Source: Salinarimonas sp. (lineage in GTDB: Bacteria > Pseudomonadota > Alphaproteobacteria > Rhizobiales > Beijerinckiaceae). From it: DNA of 64,000 nt. Made by a program: the position numbers and the translations under genes. The stretch lies in the NCBI RefSeq assembly GCF_040111675.1, contig NZ_CP157794.1, forward strand, positions 4,547,501 to 4,611,500, written 5' to 3'. Below, piece by piece: positions 39,703-47,042 of the stretch (within the stretch, counting starts at the first letter, position 1; each line of letters starts with the position of its first letter). The notes below the pieces were generated by a model. That model was not told where the DNA came from and ran no database searches. It saw nothing but the letters and a program-made list of their open reading frames with translations.

Positions 39703-40548
39703 TCAGTGCCCGCCGTATCCGTAGACGTAGATCGCGGCGAACAGGAACAGCCACACCACGTCGACGAAGTGCCAGTACCAGGCGGCGAACTCGAAGCCGA
39801 GATGCTGCTTCGTCGTGAAGTGGCCGAGATAGACGCGCCACAGGCACACGGCGAGGAAGATCGTCCCGATGATGACGTGCGCCCCGTGGAAGCCCGTCGC
39901 CATGAAGAAGGTCGCGCCGTAGATGTGGCCCGAGAAGGTGAAGTGCGCGTGGGTGTACTCGTAGATCTGCAGCAGCGTGAAGAACCCGCCCAGCGCGACG
40001 GTGAGCCACAGGCCCCACTTCACGGACTGACGGTCGCCCTCGAGCAGCGCGTGGTGCGCCCAGGTGATCGTCGTGCCGGAGGTGAGCAGCACGAGCGTGC
40101 CGAACAGCGGCAGGTGCCAGGGATCGAACGTCTCGATGCCCGCCGGCGGCCAGGCGCCGCCGGTGATCTCGGTGCGCTGGAACTGGTTGTCGGCGGCCGG
40201 GAACAGGGCGACGTCGAAATAGGCCCAGAACCAGGCGACGAAGAACATCACCTCGGAGGCGATGAACATGATCATGCCGTAGCGATGGTGCAGCTGGACG
40301 ACGCGGGTGTGGTCGCCCGCCTGCGCCTCCTTGATGACGTCCATCCACCAGCCGGCCATGGTGTAGAAGACGCCGAGGAGACCGGCGCCGAAGATCAGGC
40401 CGCCGATGTCGAGGCCCGCGACGTTCATGTCGCGGATCCAGGTGATGAAGCCTACCGCGAGAACGAAGGCGCTGACGGATCCGATGATCGGCCAGGGGCT
40501 CGGGTCGACGAGATGGTAATCGTGTTTCTTGGCGTGGGCGTCGGCCAT
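39703..40548 (-). CDS. ctaE: Cytochrome c oxidase subunit III
   Basis: 281 aa with seven membrane helices. Subunit III motifs: HDYHLVDPSPWPI near the N-terminus, RYGMIMFIASEVMFFVAWFW, the long TGFHGAHVIIGTIFL, and HLGFEFAAWYWHFVDVVWLF at the end. Part of the membrane aa3 oxidase, and stabilises the core. The order ctaG-ctaE on the same strand is standard in alphaproteobacteria. Confidence 0.96.
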   Translation of the reverse strand: MADAHAKKHDYHLVDPSPWPIIGSVSAFVLAVGFITWIRDMNVAGLDIGGLIFGAGLLGVFYTMAGWWMDVIKEAQAGDHTRVVQLHHRYGMIMFIASEVMFFVAWFWAYFDVALFPAADNQFQRTEITGGAWPPAGIETFDPWHLPLFGTLVLLTSGTTITWAHHALLEGDRQSVKWGLWLTVALGGFFTLLQIYEYTHAHFTFSGHIYGATFFMATGFHGAHVIIGTIFLAVCLWRVYLGHFTTKQHLGFEFAAWYWHFVDVVWLFLFAAIYVYGYGGH

Positions 40549-40600
40549 GGCTCTTGTCTCTCCGGTGCCTCTCTCCGCGGTCCCGCGTCCGCGTGTTCTC

Positions 40601-41233
40601 TCACAGGGCCGGCGGCTGCGACGCCGCCGCGTTGGTGATCGGCGCGCCGCTCTCGTCGGGCTCGCCGTTCTTGGACGGAAAATAGGTGTAGGACAAGGTG
40701 ATCGTGGAGATGTCCCGCGCGGCCGGGTCCTCGACGATCGCCGGGTCGACGTAGAACATCACCGCCGAGTTCATCGCCTCGCCGGCGGCGAGCGTGTTCT
40801 CCGTGAAGCAGAAGCACTGCAGCTTGACGAAGTACTGGCCCGCGATCGCCGGGGTGACGTTGAAGGTCGCGACGCCGGCGCGGGCCTCCTCGGTGGGGTT
40901 CGCCACCTCGTAGAACACGGTCTGCGTCTCGCCGATGCGCACCTCGATCTGCGGCGCCTCGGCCGAGAAGCGCCAGCCGAGATCGCGCGAGACGTTGGCG
41001 TCGAAGCGCACCTTCACCGTCTCGTCGAGGATCGTGCCGGCCTCGGCCGTGCCGACGAGCGGCGTGCCGCCGAAGCCGGTGATGCGGCAGAACAGGTCGT
41101 AGAGCGGCACCGAGGCGTAGGCGAGGCCGACCATGCCGGCGACCACGCTCACGCAGGTGACGACCGTGCGGCGCACCGCGCGGGACTGGTCGGCGGTGCG
41201 GGCGTCGGTTTCGGTCGTGGTCGTCTCGCTCAT
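40601..41233 (-). CDS. ctaG: Cytochrome c oxidase assembly protein CtaG (Cox11-like)
   Basis: 210 aa from the ATG at 41233, with GGAGGCGAG upstream. One membrane anchor (about residues 25-47), then a periplasmic domain with LYDLFCRITGFGGT and the copper-binding CFCF motif (VKLQCFCFTENTL). It delivers copper to the CuB site of subunit I. The C-terminal TYTYFPSK is typical. Confidence 0.95.
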   Translation of the reverse strand: MSETTTTETDARTADQSRAVRRTVVTCVSVVAGMVGLAYASVPLYDLFCRITGFGGTPLVGTAEAGTILDETVKVRFDANVSRDLGWRFSAEAPQIEVRIGETQTVFYEVANPTEEARAGVATFNVTPAIAGQYFVKLQCFCFTENTLAAGEAMNSAVMFYVDPAIVEDPAARDISTITLSYTYFPSKNGEPDESGAPITNAAASQPPAL

Positions 41234-41247
41234 GTCTCGCCTCCGCT

Positions 41248-41433
41248 TCACAGGGGCCGATCGAGGATGCCGGGGCCCATCTTGGCGATGGTCACGGCGT
41301 AGAACAGGGCCACCAGGGCGGCCAGCGCGATGGCGAGCGCGATGGAGCGGCCCCGGCGTCGGCGGCGGAACTCCTCCGCCGCGCGCTCCTCGTCCGACAT
41401 CTCGCGCTCGTGGTTCTCGCCCGCCTTAGCCAT
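41248..41433 (-). CDS. coxF: CoxF-like small cytochrome oxidase assembly protein
   Basis: 61 aa from the ATG at 41433, whose A is the last base of the ctaB stop (TGATG overlap). A charged N-terminal half (SDEERAAEEFRRRRRGR) leads into one membrane helix (SIALAIALAALVALFYAVTI) and the end KMGPGILDRPL. This fits the small CoxF protein found between ctaB and ctaG in Hyphomicrobiales. It is too short to tell more. Confidence 0.82.
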   Translation of the reverse strand: MAKAGENHEREMSDEERAAEEFRRRRRGRSIALAIALAALVALFYAVTIAKMGPGILDRPL

Positions 41434-42428
41434 CAGGCCATCCCCGGGATCACGAGGGCCGGCACGGCGCTGTAGAGGCCGAGCCCGTGCTCGGCGAGCA
41501 GCACAGCGAACAGGATGAACAGGTGCAGGATGGTGAAGCCGAACAGCCGCTGCGCGGCCTTCATGGCCTCCTCGCCCTCGCGGATGCGGTAGACCCGCCA
41601 GGCGAGGCCGAGCATGGCGAGCGCGGTCAGCCCGCCGATCACGGTGTAGGCGAGGCCGCCGAAGCCGAGCGGGATCGGGGCCAGCGTCGCGGGCACGAAG
41701 ACCAGCGTGTACAGCCAGATCTGGCGGCGGGTCTCGTCGGCGCCCTTGACGTTGGGCAGCATCGGCACGCCGGCGCGGGCGTAGTCGCCGGACTTGACCA
41801 GGGCGAGCGCCCAGAAATGCGGCGGCGTCCACAGGAAGATGATGGCGAACAGCACCAGCGTCTCGATGCCGAGCGTGCCCGTCACGGCGGCGTCCGCCAC
41901 CATGGGCGGGAAGGCGCCGGCCGCGCCGCCGATGACGATGTTCTGCGGCGTCGCGCGCTTGAGCCACATCGAGTAGATCACGGCGTAGAAGAAGATCGTG
42001 AAGGCCAGGAAGGCCGCCGCGAACCAGTTCGCCACGAGGCCGAGCGTCAGCACCGAGCCGACGGAGAGCGTCAGCCCGAAGGCCAGCGCCTCGCCCCCGC
42101 TCACCCGCCCGGCCGGGATCGGCCGCTTGCGGGTGCGGGTCATCACGGCGTCGATGTCTGCGTCCCACCACATGTTGAGCGCGCCGGACGCGCCGGCTCC
42201 GACCGCGATGGCGAGGAGCGCTGCGAAGGCGACGACCGGGTGCACGGCGGACTCGACAACGACCATGCCGACGAGCGCCGTGAAGACGACGAGGAACATC
42301 ACTCGCGGCTTCAGCAGCGCCAGGAAATCCCCGGCCTCGGCCGTGGAGCCGCCGATGGCGCGCGGAGCGCCGGCCATGGGCGTGGCGTAGGTGTCGGTCG
42401 TCGCGGTCAGGGACTGGGACATGGACAT
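41433..42428 (-). CDS. ctaB: Protoheme IX farnesyltransferase (heme o synthase)
   Basis: 331 aa. UbiA-type prenyltransferase with eight or nine helices. The prenyl-diphosphate site is NMWWDADIDAVMTRTRKRPIP, the second Asp motif lies near the LPNVKGADETRRQIWLYT stretch, and LKPRVMFLVVFTALVG opens the fold. It converts heme b to heme o for the aa3 oxidase. About 25 leading residues are not conserved, so the true start could be one of the next Met codons. Confidence 0.95.
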   Translation of the reverse strand: MSMSQSLTATTDTYATPMAGAPRAIGGSTAEAGDFLALLKPRVMFLVVFTALVGMVVVESAVHPVVAFAALLAIAVGAGASGALNMWWDADIDAVMTRTRKRPIPAGRVSGGEALAFGLTLSVGSVLTLGLVANWFAAAFLAFTIFFYAVIYSMWLKRATPQNIVIGGAAGAFPPMVADAAVTGTLGIETLVLFAIIFLWTPPHFWALALVKSGDYARAGVPMLPNVKGADETRRQIWLYTLVFVPATLAPIPLGFGGLAYTVIGGLTALAMLGLAWRVYRIREGEEAMKAAQRLFGFTILHLFILFAVLLAEHGLGLYSAVPALVIPGMA

Positions 42429-42530
42429 GGACAGGTGCGCGTCTCGGTTCCGGTGGGCGCGGCGCGCCCCTCTCGCAAGCGGTCGATCCGCGCCGACGCG
42501 CGGATCGCGATGGAGGTCTCCTTTCCGGGA

Positions 42531-42607
42531 GGCCCCTCTCCGGAGCGCCTCGGCGCGGCGCCTCGATGGCGCTCCGGGGAGGGGCCGGGCGGCGAAGGGC
42601 CGCCCGG
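42531..42607. repeat. Double hairpin between ctaD and ctaB
   Basis: A 19-bp inverted repeat with one mismatch (42531-42549 against 42568-42586, based on GGCCCCTCTCCGGAGCGCC) is followed by a perfect 9-bp stem CCGGGCGGC-GAAGG-GCCGCCCGG (42585-42607). It lies right after the ctaD stop (42625) on the minus strand, so it can act as terminator or attenuator or stabilise the ctaD 3' end. The rest of the 196-base gap holds no gene. Confidence 0.6.
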
Positions 42608-42624
42608 CGGGAAGGACGCGAAGA

Positions 42625-44241
42625 TCAGTGACGGGTGTCGGCGATCTTCGGCAGCTCCTCGAACTGGTGGAAGGGCGGCGGAGAGGACAGGGTCCATTCC
42701 AGCGTCGTGGCGCCCTCGCCCCACGGATTGGCCGCGGCGACCTCCTTGCGGCGGAACGCCAGGAAAATGCCGTAGAGGAAGACCAGCAGGCCGACGGCGA
42801 AGATGTACGAGCCGATCGACGAGACCAGGTTCCAGCCCGCGAACGCGTCCGGATAGTCGGCGTAGCGGCGCGGCATGCCGGCGAGGCCGAGGAAGTGCAT
42901 CGGGAAGAACAGCACGTTGGCGCCGATGAAGGCGATCCAGAAGTGCACCTTGCCGACCCACTCGGGCATCACGTAGCCGGTCATCTTCGGGAACCAGTAG
43001 TACACGCCCGCGAAGATGATGAACACGGCGCCCAGCGAGAGCACGTAGTGGAAGTGCGCCACCACGTAGTAGGTGTCGTGCATGTAGCGGTCGATCGACG
43101 CGTTCGCCAGAACGACGCCGGTGACGCCGCCGACGGTGAACAGGAAGATGAAGCCCACGGCCCACTGCATGGCGGCGGTGAACTTGATCGACCCGCCCCA
43201 CATCGTCGCGATCCAGGAGAAGATCTTGATGCCGGTGGGCACCGCGATCACCATCGTCGCGAAGACGAAGTAGGCCTGCGTCTGCAGCGACAGGCCGACC
43301 GTGTACATGTGGTGCGCCCACACGACGAAGCCGACGACGCCGATCGCGACCATGGCGTAGGCCATGCCGAGATAGCCGAAGATCGGCTTCTTCGAGAAGG
43401 TCGCGATGATGTGCGACACGATCCCGAAGGCGGGCAGGATCATGATGTACACTTCCGGGTGCCCGAAGAACCAGAACAGGTGCTGGTAGAGGATCGGGTC
43501 GCCGCCGCCGGCCGGGTCGAAGAACGTCGTGCCGAAGTTGCGGTCCGTCAGCAGCATCGTGATCGCGCCGGCGAGCACCGGCAGCGCGAGCAGCAGCAGG
43601 AACGCGGTCACCAGCATCGACCACGCGAACAGCGGCATCTTGTGCAGGGTCATGCCCGGCGCGCGCATGTTCAGGATCGTGGTGATGAAGTTGATCGCGC
43701 CGAGGATCGAGGCCGCGCCGGCGAGGTGCAGCGACAGGATCGCGAAGTCGAGCGCCGGGCCGGGATGGCCCATCGTCGCGAGCGGCGGATACACCGTCCA
43801 GCCGCCGCCGAAGCCGAGCGAGCCGGGCGCGCCCTCCACGAAGAGCGACAGGACGAGCAGGCAGAAGGCCGCCACCGTCAGCCAGAAGGAGATGTTGTTC
43901 ATGCGCGGGAACGCCATGTCCGGCGCCCCGATCATGATCGGCACGAACCAGTTGCCGAACCCGCCGATCAGCGCCGGCATCACCATGAAGAACACCATGA
44001 TGAGCCCGTGACCCGTCACGAAGACGTTGTAGGTCTGCGGGTTCGTGAAGAACTGCATCCCGGGCTCCTGGAGCTCCAGGCGAATCCCGATGGACAGGGC
44101 GCCGCCGACCAGACCCGCGATGAACGCGAAGATCAGGTACATCGTGCCGATGTCCTTGTGGTTCGTGGAGTAGAGCCAGCGCCGCCACCCGGTGGGATGG
44201 TCGTGCGCGCCCGCCTCGGCGGCGTGGGTCGCGGTAGCCAT
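42625..44241 (-). CDS. ctaD: Cytochrome c oxidase subunit I
   Basis: 538 aa with twelve membrane helices. Typical aa3 subunit I features are WLYSTNHKDIGTMYLIFAF, the heme a His in VTGHGLIMVFFMVMPALIGG, the CuB and cross-linked Tyr region FWFFGHPEVYIMILPAFGIV, WAHHMYTVG, and the heme ligand pair in VAHFHYVLSLGAVF. All key ligands are present. The K-pathway Tyr-Glu and D-channel Asn-Asp look standard. Confidence 0.98.
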   Translation of the reverse strand: MATATHAAEAGAHDHPTGWRRWLYSTNHKDIGTMYLIFAFIAGLVGGALSIGIRLELQEPGMQFFTNPQTYNVFVTGHGLIMVFFMVMPALIGGFGNWFVPIMIGAPDMAFPRMNNISFWLTVAAFCLLVLSLFVEGAPGSLGFGGGWTVYPPLATMGHPGPALDFAILSLHLAGAASILGAINFITTILNMRAPGMTLHKMPLFAWSMLVTAFLLLLALPVLAGAITMLLTDRNFGTTFFDPAGGGDPILYQHLFWFFGHPEVYIMILPAFGIVSHIIATFSKKPIFGYLGMAYAMVAIGVVGFVVWAHHMYTVGLSLQTQAYFVFATMVIAVPTGIKIFSWIATMWGGSIKFTAAMQWAVGFIFLFTVGGVTGVVLANASIDRYMHDTYYVVAHFHYVLSLGAVFIIFAGVYYWFPKMTGYVMPEWVGKVHFWIAFIGANVLFFPMHFLGLAGMPRRYADYPDAFAGWNLVSSIGSYIFAVGLLVFLYGIFLAFRRKEVAAANPWGEGATTLEWTLSSPPPFHQFEELPKIADTRH

Positions 44242-44349
44242 TGTCGTCGTACCCTCTTAGGCCTCGAGCGGCCTTTCTCGAGTGTCACCCAGTCTGTCCG
44301 GCGGCGCCCCAGCGCGCCGCCCAAATCTCTCGGAAGAGAGAGGCGCGCT

Positions 44350-45204
44350 TCAGCGCGCCGGCTCCTCGATCGTCGCGGCGACGCGCGTCGCGCCGTATTC
44401 GGTCGAGGCGAAGCGGTTCTGCGCCTCCTCCAGCCAGGTCGCGTACTCGGCCTCGGAGACGACGCGGATCGCGATCGGCATGAAGGCGTGGCGGGCGCCG
44501 CAGAGCTCGGAGCACTGGCCGTAATAGATGCCCTCGCGCTCGGCCTTGAACCAGGTCTCGTTCAGGCGGCCCGGGACGGCGTCGATCTTCAGGCCGAAGG
44601 AGGGCAGCGCGAAGGCGTGCAGCACGTCGGCCGCGGTGACCTGCAGCTTCACCACCTTGTTCACCGGGACGACGACCTCGTTGTCCACGGCGAGCAGGCG
44701 CGGCTGGCCGGCGGCGGCGGCCTGCTCGTCCTCGAGCATCAGCGAGTCGAAGACGAAGCCGCCCTGGTCGGTCGGATACTCGTAGGACCAGTACCAGGAA
44801 TGGCCCGTGGCCTTCACGATCACGTCCGGCTCGGGGATGATCAGCTGCTCGCGCAGGATCCGGAACGAGGGGATGGCGATGCCGACCAGGATGAGGATCG
44901 GGATCACCGTCCAGGCCACCTCGATCATCGTGTTGTGCGAGGTCTTGGACGGCGTGGGGTTCTTGCGCTCGTTGAAGCGCAGCATCACGGCGAGCAGCAG
45001 GCCGCCCACGAACAGCGTGATGATGGTGATGACCCACACGAGGCCCGTGTGGAAGCCGTACATGTTCTGAGCGGTCGCCGTGACCGGCGTCTGCATCGAG
45101 ATCTGCCAGTCGACCGGCTGGCCGACCTGGGCGAGGGCGGCGCCGGACGCCGCGAGGGACGCCACCAGGGCCGCCGCGAAGATACCTACCGAACCAATCC
45201 GCAT
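44350..45204 (-). CDS. ctaC: Cytochrome c oxidase subunit II
   Basis: 284 aa from the ATG at 45204, with GGGGAAGAC upstream. A signal peptide (about residues 1-25, ending ALA/QVG) and two membrane helices precede the CuA cupredoxin domain. CuA ligands are ADVLHAFALPSFGLK and YYGQCSELCGARHAFMPI. It accepts electrons from cytochrome c. First gene of the cluster. A FixK/FNR-type palindrome lies 92 bases upstream of the start. Confidence 0.97.
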   Translation of the reverse strand: MRIGSVGIFAAALVASLAASGAALAQVGQPVDWQISMQTPVTATAQNMYGFHTGLVWVITIITLFVGGLLLAVMLRFNERKNPTPSKTSHNTMIEVAWTVIPILILVGIAIPSFRILREQLIIPEPDVIVKATGHSWYWSYEYPTDQGGFVFDSLMLEDEQAAAAGQPRLLAVDNEVVVPVNKVVKLQVTAADVLHAFALPSFGLKIDAVPGRLNETWFKAEREGIYYGQCSELCGARHAFMPIAIRVVSEAEYATWLEEAQNRFASTEYGATRVAATIEEPAR

Positions 45205-45584
45205 CGTCTTCCCCGAAGCTCCTTGTGCGACCGTCGCGCGCCAAGCCCGTCTGTCGGGGGGGAATCGGCGGGCGCTGTCGGCATGCGCGATGGATTTGAT
45301 CCACGTCAAAATCACAAGAGGGTGACGAGCGCAACGGCCCCAAAGTCGCAGATCGAGGCGCGTCGTCGCCCAATTCTCCCCGGCAGCCCACAGGAATAAG
45401 GCCGGAAGGCCGCGCTCGCCACCTCCCCGCGTCGGTCCGCCGCGCGTCACGGCGGGCTTCCTTGACAAAGCGTCGCGTCGGTGATCCCAACGAGACGAGG
45501 ATGCTCGCACACATGCAGTTCCTTGAACGTGTCGCGTCGATCGGACGCGCCGACGCACGCCCGCCCGAGCTCGAGGACCCCACG
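45205..45584. other. Divergent intergenic region between ctaC and the IalB-like gene
   Basis: 380 bases if the downstream gene starts at 45585. It contains the FixK/FNR-like box. TTGACA at 45462-45467 might be a -35 element for the rightward gene, but I cannot see a matching -10. Part of it (45462-45584) is open in frame with the IalB-like gene and could be coding. Nothing else found. Confidence 0.5.
45296..45309. promoter_or_regulatory. FixK/FNR-type box upstream of ctaC
   Basis: TTGATCCACGTCAA matches the TTGA-N6-TCAA palindrome bound by FixK, FnrN and related CRP/FNR regulators. Its distance to the ctaC start is 92 bases. An aa3 oxidase is expected to be lowered when oxygen is low, so repression is plausible. 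Activation of the divergent gene is also possible. A 14-base site can arise by chance, but the position is apt. Confidence 0.5.
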
Positions 45585-46184
45585 ATGGCCGGCTCCGCCC
45601 CCGCGACTGTCCCCACCGTAGCAGCGCCGCCTCGCGGTCGGTCGCGCCCGCATGCGCGCCTGCGCGCGATTGTCGCAGGCGCGACGGCGTTTCTCGGCGC
45701 CGCTGTGGCGCTTTCGCCGCAGGCGTCGGCCCAGGGCGTGGTCCGCGACACGTTCGGGGACTGGCAGCAGCGCTGCGAGACGCCGGCCGGCGCGCAGAGC
45801 GAGCAATGCGCCATCGTCCAGAACGTCGCGGCCGAGGACCGGCCGAACGTCACCCTCCTCGTCATCGTGCTCTCCACCGCCGACACGAACCAGAAGCTCC
45901 TGCGCGTCGTCGCGCCGCTCGGCGTTCTGCTGCCGGCGGGCCTCGGGCTGCGCGTCGACGACGTCGACGTCGGCTCGGCCGGCTTCGTGCGCTGCCTGCA
46001 GACGGGCTGCATCGCCGAGGTGATCATGGACGAGCCGCTGATCGAGCTCCTGCAGGGCGGCGAGGAGGCGACCTTCATCATCTTCCAGACGCCCGAGGAG
46101 GGCATCGGCATCCCGGTCTCGCTCGACGGCTTCGCCGAGGGCTTCGAGGCGCTGGCGGCCACGGGCTCGACCGCTCCGCAGTGA
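45585..46184 (+). CDS. Invasion-associated locus B (IalB) family protein
   Basis: 199 aa from the ATG at 45585, with GAGGAC upstream; TTG at 45462 and ATG at 45501 are alternatives. The N-terminal region is basic, then a hydrophobic stretch ending ASA/QGVV acts as a signal. The mature domain has GDWQQRCETPAG, the paired cysteines C..C typical of IalB, and LLPAGLGLRVDDVDVGSAGFVRC. IalB proteins are periplasmic and helped Bartonella invade red cells. In free-living relatives the job is unknown, so the name implies no pathogenicity. Confidence 0.85.
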   Translation: MAGSAPATVPTVAAPPRGRSRPHARLRAIVAGATAFLGAAVALSPQASAQGVVRDTFGDWQQRCETPAGAQSEQCAIVQNVAAEDRPNVTLLVIVLSTADTNQKLLRVVAPLGVLLPAGLGLRVDDVDVGSAGFVRCLQTGCIAEVIMDEPLIELLQGGEEATFIIFQTPEEGIGIPVSLDGFAEGFEALAATGSTAPQ

Positions 46185-46256
46185 GGCGAGCGGGGCCCGG
46201 AGTCGACACCGCGCCCGGGCCTCGCTAGAGCTTGAGCGCACAACGAGATCGTTCGC

Positions 46257-46844
46257 GTGAGGGGGGCATCCGCCGTGTCGGCGCATCGTGGTTTCGCAAC
46301 GGGAGCGGCGCTCGCCGCCCTTCTCGCCTTGTCCGCCTGCAGCTCGGTCTCGGGCGGCGGCGGGCCGCTCGCCGGCATCTTCGGCGGCGCGTCCGAGCCG
46401 CAGGCCGAGGAGACGACCTCCTTCACCGACTTCGTGGGCGCCGACGTCGCGCCGTGCCCGCGCCCCGAGGTGATCCAGGGCAACGCGGCCGAGCGCGTCT
46501 ATCGCGGCGGCCGCTCCGGCTCGAACCAGGACCTGCGCTACCAGATCGGCGTCATCGACCTCGCCCGCGAATGCGCGATCACGCCCGAGGGCCAGAACCT
46601 CGTGAAGGTCGGCGTGCGCGGGCGCGTGCTCATCGGCCCCGCCGGGGGGCCCGGCACCTTCACGGCGCCGGTGCGCATCGTGGTGCGCACGCCCTCCACG
46701 GTCTTCGAGGACCGGTCGCGCCGTGTCTCCGTCACGATTCCGCAGGGGCGCACCCAGGCCGACTTCACGCTGGTGGAGGAGAACCTGAGGGTTCCGCTGT
46801 CGGCGGGCGACAACTTCCTCATCGAGGTCGGGATCGACGGCTGA
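46257..46844 (+). CDS. Predicted lipoprotein of unknown function
   Basis: 195 aa from a GTG at 46257 (another GTG at 46275 fits too). A lipobox LSAC puts the lipidated Cys at residue 28, followed by a Gly-rich linker. The mature protein is probably all-beta and has conserved-looking CPRPEVI, GVIDLARECAI and VRGRVLIGPAGGPG. It resembles a family of outer-membrane-associated lipoproteins in Hyphomicrobiales that I cannot name. It may share a transcript with the IalB-like gene, 72 bases upstream. Confidence 0.75.
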   Translation: MRGASAVSAHRGFATGAALAALLALSACSSVSGGGGPLAGIFGGASEPQAEETTSFTDFVGADVAPCPRPEVIQGNAAERVYRGGRSGSNQDLRYQIGVIDLARECAITPEGQNLVKVGVRGRVLIGPAGGPGTFTAPVRIVVRTPSTVFEDRSRRVSVTIPQGRTQADFTLVEENLRVPLSAGDNFLIEVGIDG

Positions 46845-47042
46845 GGCCGGGCCGTCTCCTCGAAACGGCCGCAAAGCGAGCGCATGCGGCTCTCCCGCAC
46901 GGACGCGCGTCGCGCGTCGCGCGCTTGCGTGGCCTGGCGTCGCGCTTTACGAACGCATGATCCGTCAGCGCGGCTCCCGCCCGGGGCCGCGGCCCCGCCC
47001 CCGACGATCGCCCCGCCCGGGGCGCACGAGAGTGTTCGAGCG

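Noticed and set aside
42391..45399. Long plus-strand open frame opposite ctaD and ctaC
   Set aside because: Its translation is a low-complexity His/Arg/Asp/Glu pattern produced by complementing membrane-protein codons.
45462..45490. Housekeeping promoter TTGACA for the IalB-like gene
   Set aside because: No -10 match at 16-18 bases, and the TTG may itself be in coding frame.
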